A stretch of DNA of 64,000 nt, taken from the NCBI GenBank assembly GCA_947087265.1, contig CAMUBY010000006.1, positions 34,834 through 98,833 on the forward strand. Reading direction: 5' to 3'. How positions within the stretch are numbered: the first letter of the stretch is position 1; every line of letters begins with the position of its first letter. The notes under the pieces were generated by a model. That model was not told the DNA's origin, did not search any database, and saw only the letters and a program-made list of their open reading frames with translations. The position numbers and the translations under genes are program-made. This DNA comes from an uncultured Clostridia bacterium. Lineage in GTDB: Bacteria > Bacillota > Clostridia > Christensenellales > Borkfalkiaceae. Positions 61,447 through 64,000 of this stretch are shown piece by piece.

Positions 61447-61456
61447 TTGAAATTTA

Positions 61457-61651
61457 TTATTTATTTTTGATAAAATGTGCCGTAATGATTGTTAAACTGT
61501 GTGCATTAACGGTAATTCTTATATTATTTATTTCGCAATAGTAATTTTTACCTTTTCTGTAAATATTGCATTTCACGTTAATAATCTTGCTTTTGCAAAA
61601 TGAAACCGCATCAAGATTTTGTAAGTTAAGATTTTTTCTTATTCTATCCAT
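61457..61651 (-). CDS. Short DUF3781-like protein
   Basis: A 64-residue protein whose NIYRKGKNYYCEINNIRITV and NAHSLTIITAHFIK match the DUF3781 end (INAHSYTIITAH-like). The N-terminal ~25 residues (RKNLNLQNLDAVSFCKSKI) also fit. Full-length relatives have about 15-20 more N-terminal residues, so this may be a slightly shortened copy. It overlaps the gene behind it by 13 bases. Function unknown. Confidence 0.62.
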   Translation of the reverse strand: MDRIRKNLNLQNLDAVSFCKSKIINVKCNIYRKGKNYYCEINNIRITVNAHSLTIITAHFIKNK

Positions 61652-62130
61652 GCTTTGATTATTTTGTTGAATGTGGCGGCATTTAACGGAGTACCCTTAA
61701 ATAAATCCCCTTCTGAAACACCGTCTGCAAGTTCAAGACGAATATATCTTTGATCGGAATTCGTGGCCTCATCCTTAGTAGGATTTCCGTTACTGTCCAC
61801 ATATGTGACAAGATACATATTTTCCCTCTGATTTACAGCGCGCCTATCGTTGAACCAATATTGATTGTCGTCAACTTTCAAGCCGTAATATTTCACGGAA
61901 AGATTTTCTTCACGATGTGTAAAAGTTACTACTTTATCGTTTGCTGTTAGTGTACAATTTTTCGACGGATAATAATCGAAATCTTCAAGCGGAAGCGGAC
62001 ATCGACTTCCGTCATAATAAGTAGCCGTTATAACCATTCCGTTAGGATTAAAAATTTCACCTGGAATATATTCTTTCTTATCGGGACCTCGCGTCACCTG
62101 CAAACTTTCCATATGGTTTTCATATTCCAC
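61639..62130 (-). CDS. Ig-like-domain protein, probably a fragment
   Basis: A 163-residue protein. Residues 8-100 form a bacterial Ig-like (big_3/4 type) domain: KKEYIPGEIFNPNGMVITAT, CTLTANDKVVTFTHREENLS. The end, GDLFKGTPLNAATFNKIIKA, resembles tail ends of phage or surface fibre proteins. It lacks a signal peptide and a ribosome site at the GTG start, so the 5' part may be missing. Part of the AT-rich accessory end of the window. Confidence 0.45.
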   Translation of the reverse strand: MEYENHMESLQVTRGPDKKEYIPGEIFNPNGMVITATYYDGSRCPLPLEDFDYYPSKNCTLTANDKVVTFTHREENLSVKYYGLKVDDNQYWFNDRRAVNQRENMYLVTYVDSNGNPTKDEATNSDQRYIRLELADGVSEGDLFKGTPLNAATFNKIIKAWIE

Positions 62131-62195
62131 TAGTAAGGTCGGAGGATAAAAAGTTGCATTATTATAATACGGTAAAACAATTTTCAGAAATTGTT

Positions 62196-62393
62196 ATGAA
62201 ATCCTTAGCTAAGCTAGACGAGTTTTCAAGAAAACTGATGGAGCAGTTCGTTATTAAAGGAAGCAGTGATTTATATATCTATATGAGCAATAAAATATCC
62301 AAAAGTACTTATTATCATCTTAAAGCAAATTTTCAACATTCGCTATTTTATCTGTGTATTTGTATGGGGTTGGTAACGGAAGAAGATATTTAG
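62196..62393 (+). CDS. Small helical protein of unknown family
   Basis: A 65-residue frame beginning MKSLAKLDEFSRKLMEQFVI. Helices and the SKSTYYHLKANFQHSLFYLC segment suggest a helix-turn-helix of the phage late-regulator type, but no family is recognised. No Shine-Dalgarno site. The frame is open further upstream (to a TTG at 62154). Confidence 0.3.
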   Translation: MKSLAKLDEFSRKLMEQFVIKGSSDLYIYMSNKISKSTYYHLKANFQHSLFYLCICMGLVTEEDI

Positions 62394-62508
62394 CATAAAT
62401 TTTAAAAATTACTATTAACTTTCTGGACAATAATAATAAACCAAAAGTACACTAATTTCAACCTATTGGTAGATTATAATAACAATTATGTTTTATGCGG
62501 GGGATGAA

Positions 62509-62844
62509 ATGATAGATGTACTTGATGGCGGGGCGCTTTTTGACAAAATAAATTCTATGCGTTTGGAAAAAGGTTGGACACTATACGAGCTTGCAAAAAA
62601 ATCGGGGGTTTCTCCAACAGTCATTTATCATTGGAGAGATCGACGGTCTTCTCCTACATTGTCGTTGCTTGAAGCTGTTTGTTCTGCCTTTGACATTTCA
62701 ATTATTCAGTTTTTGTTATCTGAAGAAGAATTTTTAACATTAAAGGAAGAGCCTAAGGAAATAATGAAATTATGGTATGTCTTATCCGATTGGCAGAGAA
62801 AATCAATTGTGGATTTGATAAAATCAATGGCGAATCCTGCATAA
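62509..62844 (+). CDS. XRE-family regulator
   Basis: A 111-residue protein with an N-terminal helix-turn-helix (SMRLEKGWTLYELAKKSGVS, PTVIYHWRDRRSSPTLSLLE) and a C-terminal helical part (ALVDLIKSM-like SIVDLIKSM). GGGGG at normal distance selects ATG 62509; ATG 62488 is an alternative. It precedes a sigma factor gene by 45 bases and may control it. Confidence 0.75.
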   Translation: MIDVLDGGALFDKINSMRLEKGWTLYELAKKSGVSPTVIYHWRDRRSSPTLSLLEAVCSAFDISIIQFLLSEEEFLTLKEEPKEIMKLWYVLSDWQRKSIVDLIKSMANPA

Positions 62845-62889
62845 TGAAAAAAATGAATCAGTTTTCCCAGTTAACAGTTCAAACAAGTG

Positions 62890-63411
62890 ATGAAAAACGT
62901 AGAAATATCAGTTAAACAATTCAATAAAATAATCAAAGCAATTGCACGAAAAGATAAAAATGCTTTGGAAGAACTATATAGTCTTTTGGGAAAGATGATT
63001 TTCATTTCGGCGAAATCAATCACCCATTCAACGGATTTGGCAGATGAAGTAGTGGATGACGTACTCTTTAAGATATGGACAAATGCACATACATATCCTA
63101 AACTGAAAAATCCAGTTGGGTGGCTATATATTATCACAGTAAACTGTGCTAAAGACAGATTGAAACGAGAAAAAAGTGTATCGGATATTTTTGATTTTCC
63201 CGACACCAAAGACGTAGAAGAAATAGTTGTAAGTGAAGATAAATTTTATCATGATATACTTTGTCTTAACGAGGCAGAGCAAGAAATCATGATATATCGC
63301 TTTATTGAGGATTTGTCCTTTGAGAGAATAGCGAAAGAAATACGAAAACCGCTAAGTACGATAACTTCTATATATTATAGGGCACTTGAAAAAATAAGAA
63401 AAAAATTTTGA
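62890..63411 (+). CDS. Sigma-70 family (ECF-like) sigma factor
   Basis: A 173-residue sigma factor. Region 2: ALEELYSLLGKMIFISAKSI, DLADEVVDDVLFKIWTNAHT, PVGWLYIITVNCAKD. Region 4: LNEAEQEIMIYRFIEDLSFE, IAKEIRKPLSTITSIYYRA. GTG 62887 directly precedes the ATG. No ribosome site is clear. It lies with an XRE gene and a short membrane-less partner frame, a likely self-contained regulatory unit. Codon use is AT-rich against the host genes. Confidence 0.88.
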   Translation: MKNVEISVKQFNKIIKAIARKDKNALEELYSLLGKMIFISAKSITHSTDLADEVVDDVLFKIWTNAHTYPKLKNPVGWLYIITVNCAKDRLKREKSVSDIFDFPDTKDVEEIVVSEDKFYHDILCLNEAEQEIMIYRFIEDLSFERIAKEIRKPLSTITSIYYRALEKIRKKF

Positions 63412-63479
63412 TTTTTGAGTAAAAAAAACTTCATTTGTTCGTCTTATGAGTACAAAAAACAAGTGAGGTTAGTGTTCGC

Positions 63480-63677
63480 TTGAACTCCGATTATCTTATT
63501 GGAGAGTATAAAGAATACAGCAATATTAATGGTATCAATATCAAGTATCAAGTTAAAGAAGATGATGAGATTTTTACAACACAGGCAGAGTTGAACTGCA
63601 ATAATGTTACTTATAGATTGGAATGCTTATCGTTAGAATCGGATATATTAAACTTTTTTGATGTCTTATTTAAATAA
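63480..63677 (+). CDS. Small protein after the sigma factor, DUF4367-like piece
   Basis: A 65-residue frame starting with TTG; GTGAGG lies about 12 bases upstream. NGINIKYQVKEDDEIFTTQA and TYRLECLSLESDILNFFDVL resemble the last part of DUF4367 domains, which are often linked to sigma/anti-sigma operons. The membrane helix and front of such a protein are absent, so this may be a remnant of the anti-sigma partner. Low certainty. Confidence 0.35.
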   Translation: MNSDYLIGEYKEYSNINGINIKYQVKEDDEIFTTQAELNCNNVTYRLECLSLESDILNFFDVLFK

Positions 63678-63796
63678 AATTTAATGCGCTATAAAGCCTT
63701 AGTAACCACAACCAAAAGCTTTTACGCACACATTAAGAATAAAACGCATTTTACATTAGCACAGAAGATTCTTAATACTTTTGATAATAATTAAAA

Positions 63797-63829
63797 AAGA
63801 ATCCCTGAATTATTCAGGAATTCTTTTTT
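63797..63829 (+). terminator. Terminator
   Basis: AAAAGAATCCCTGAA and TTCAGGAATTCTTTT arms around TTA, then T-rich. Confidence 0.8.
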
Positions 63830-63859
63830 GTTTGCCCTGCAATCCGCAATTTGATACGA

Positions 63860-63940
63860 GCTGTCTAACGCCTTTTTAGCGGCAGTTTACCCGTCTAACA
63901 AAGAACTTTTTTTGTCTAACATATTAACGAGTTAGAAGGG
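63860..63940 (+). repeat. GTCTAAC repeats before the last gene start
   Basis: GTCTAAC occurs at about 63863, 63893 and 63915, and the reverse element GTTAGA at about 63931. Placed just ahead of a gene start, they look like regulator binding sites. Confidence 0.45.
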
Positions 63941-63954
63941 TTATTATATATCCT

Positions 63955-64000
63955 ATGCTCGAAATTGTTACAAACGATGTTGTAAAACGCAAAATCGATA
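63955..64000 (+). CDS. Start of a gene cut by the window edge
   Basis: An open frame from ATG (MLEIVTNDVVKRKID) runs off the end. Too short to identify. TATATA lies about seven bases before the ATG, so it may also be leaderless. Confidence 0.3.
   Translation, partial: MLEIVTNDVVKRKID

Overview
The window is a chromosomal segment of a moderately GC-rich Firmicute of the class Clostridia. The sequence shows spore-specific genes (yabP, yabQ and a ytxC-like gene beside thrS), a T-box in front of a tRNA synthetase gene, strong Shine-Dalgarno sites, and TTGACA-N17-TATAAT promoters. An uncultured gut lineage is plausible, but that is inference.

Layout. 1-13.7 kb is housekeeping: the coaX end and hom, an ATP-grasp ligase, leuS (minus), ytxC, T-box/thrS, the infC-rpmI-rplT operon behind an L20-type leader, an RNA methyltransferase, a YebC protein and clpB. 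At 13.8 kb a tRNA-Ser(GGA) gene carries an 11.6-kb decayed prophage (13848-25474). It is bounded by a 55-bp direct repeat that includes the tRNA 3' end. The prophage keeps a C-terminal integrase stub, head and tail genes, a PBECR-type nuclease-like protein, a membrane-protein moron, a repressor/ImmA pair, and a 1.6-kb non-coding end with small ORFs and structured, partly repeated RNA-like elements. It lacks terminase, portal, tape measure and lysis genes.

25.5-43.8 kb returns to host genes: an aldo/keto reductase, a thioesterase, a DNA-repair pair (TIGR03915/TIGR03916 type) under a LexA-like box, a two-component system, two exported proteins, a TM1266-type regulator with an ABC importer, a WYL regulator with a perfect palindromic operator, tyrS, yigZ, metA-metY, and secG/rnr/smpB. 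43.9-53.4 kb carries aroK, gltX, thyA-folA, typA, yabP-yabQ-divIC-like, ppx, an M50-like peptidase, an XRE regulator, a low-MW phosphatase and a DtxR regulator.

Between the terminators of the DtxR gene and aroA sits a second phage remnant (about 53.43-54.95 kb): the 3' end of a MuF minor-head gene with a C-terminal toxin-like domain, a candidate immunity gene, and a scaffold gene stub. Then come aroA, ygjP-like, tyrA, DUF1934, an MBL hydrolase, rho and a ROK glucokinase. The last 2.6 kb is AT-rich accessory DNA with a DUF3781-like gene, an Ig-like protein, an XRE regulator and a sigma factor.

The genes connect in several ways. hom, metA and metY belong to methionine synthesis, and aroK, aroA and tyrA to aromatic amino acid synthesis. 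At least six genes (aroA, aroK, ygjP-like, DUF1934, the XRE gene and the radical-SAM gene) have a -10 box 6-9 bases before the ATG, so leaderless mRNAs appear to be common in this organism.
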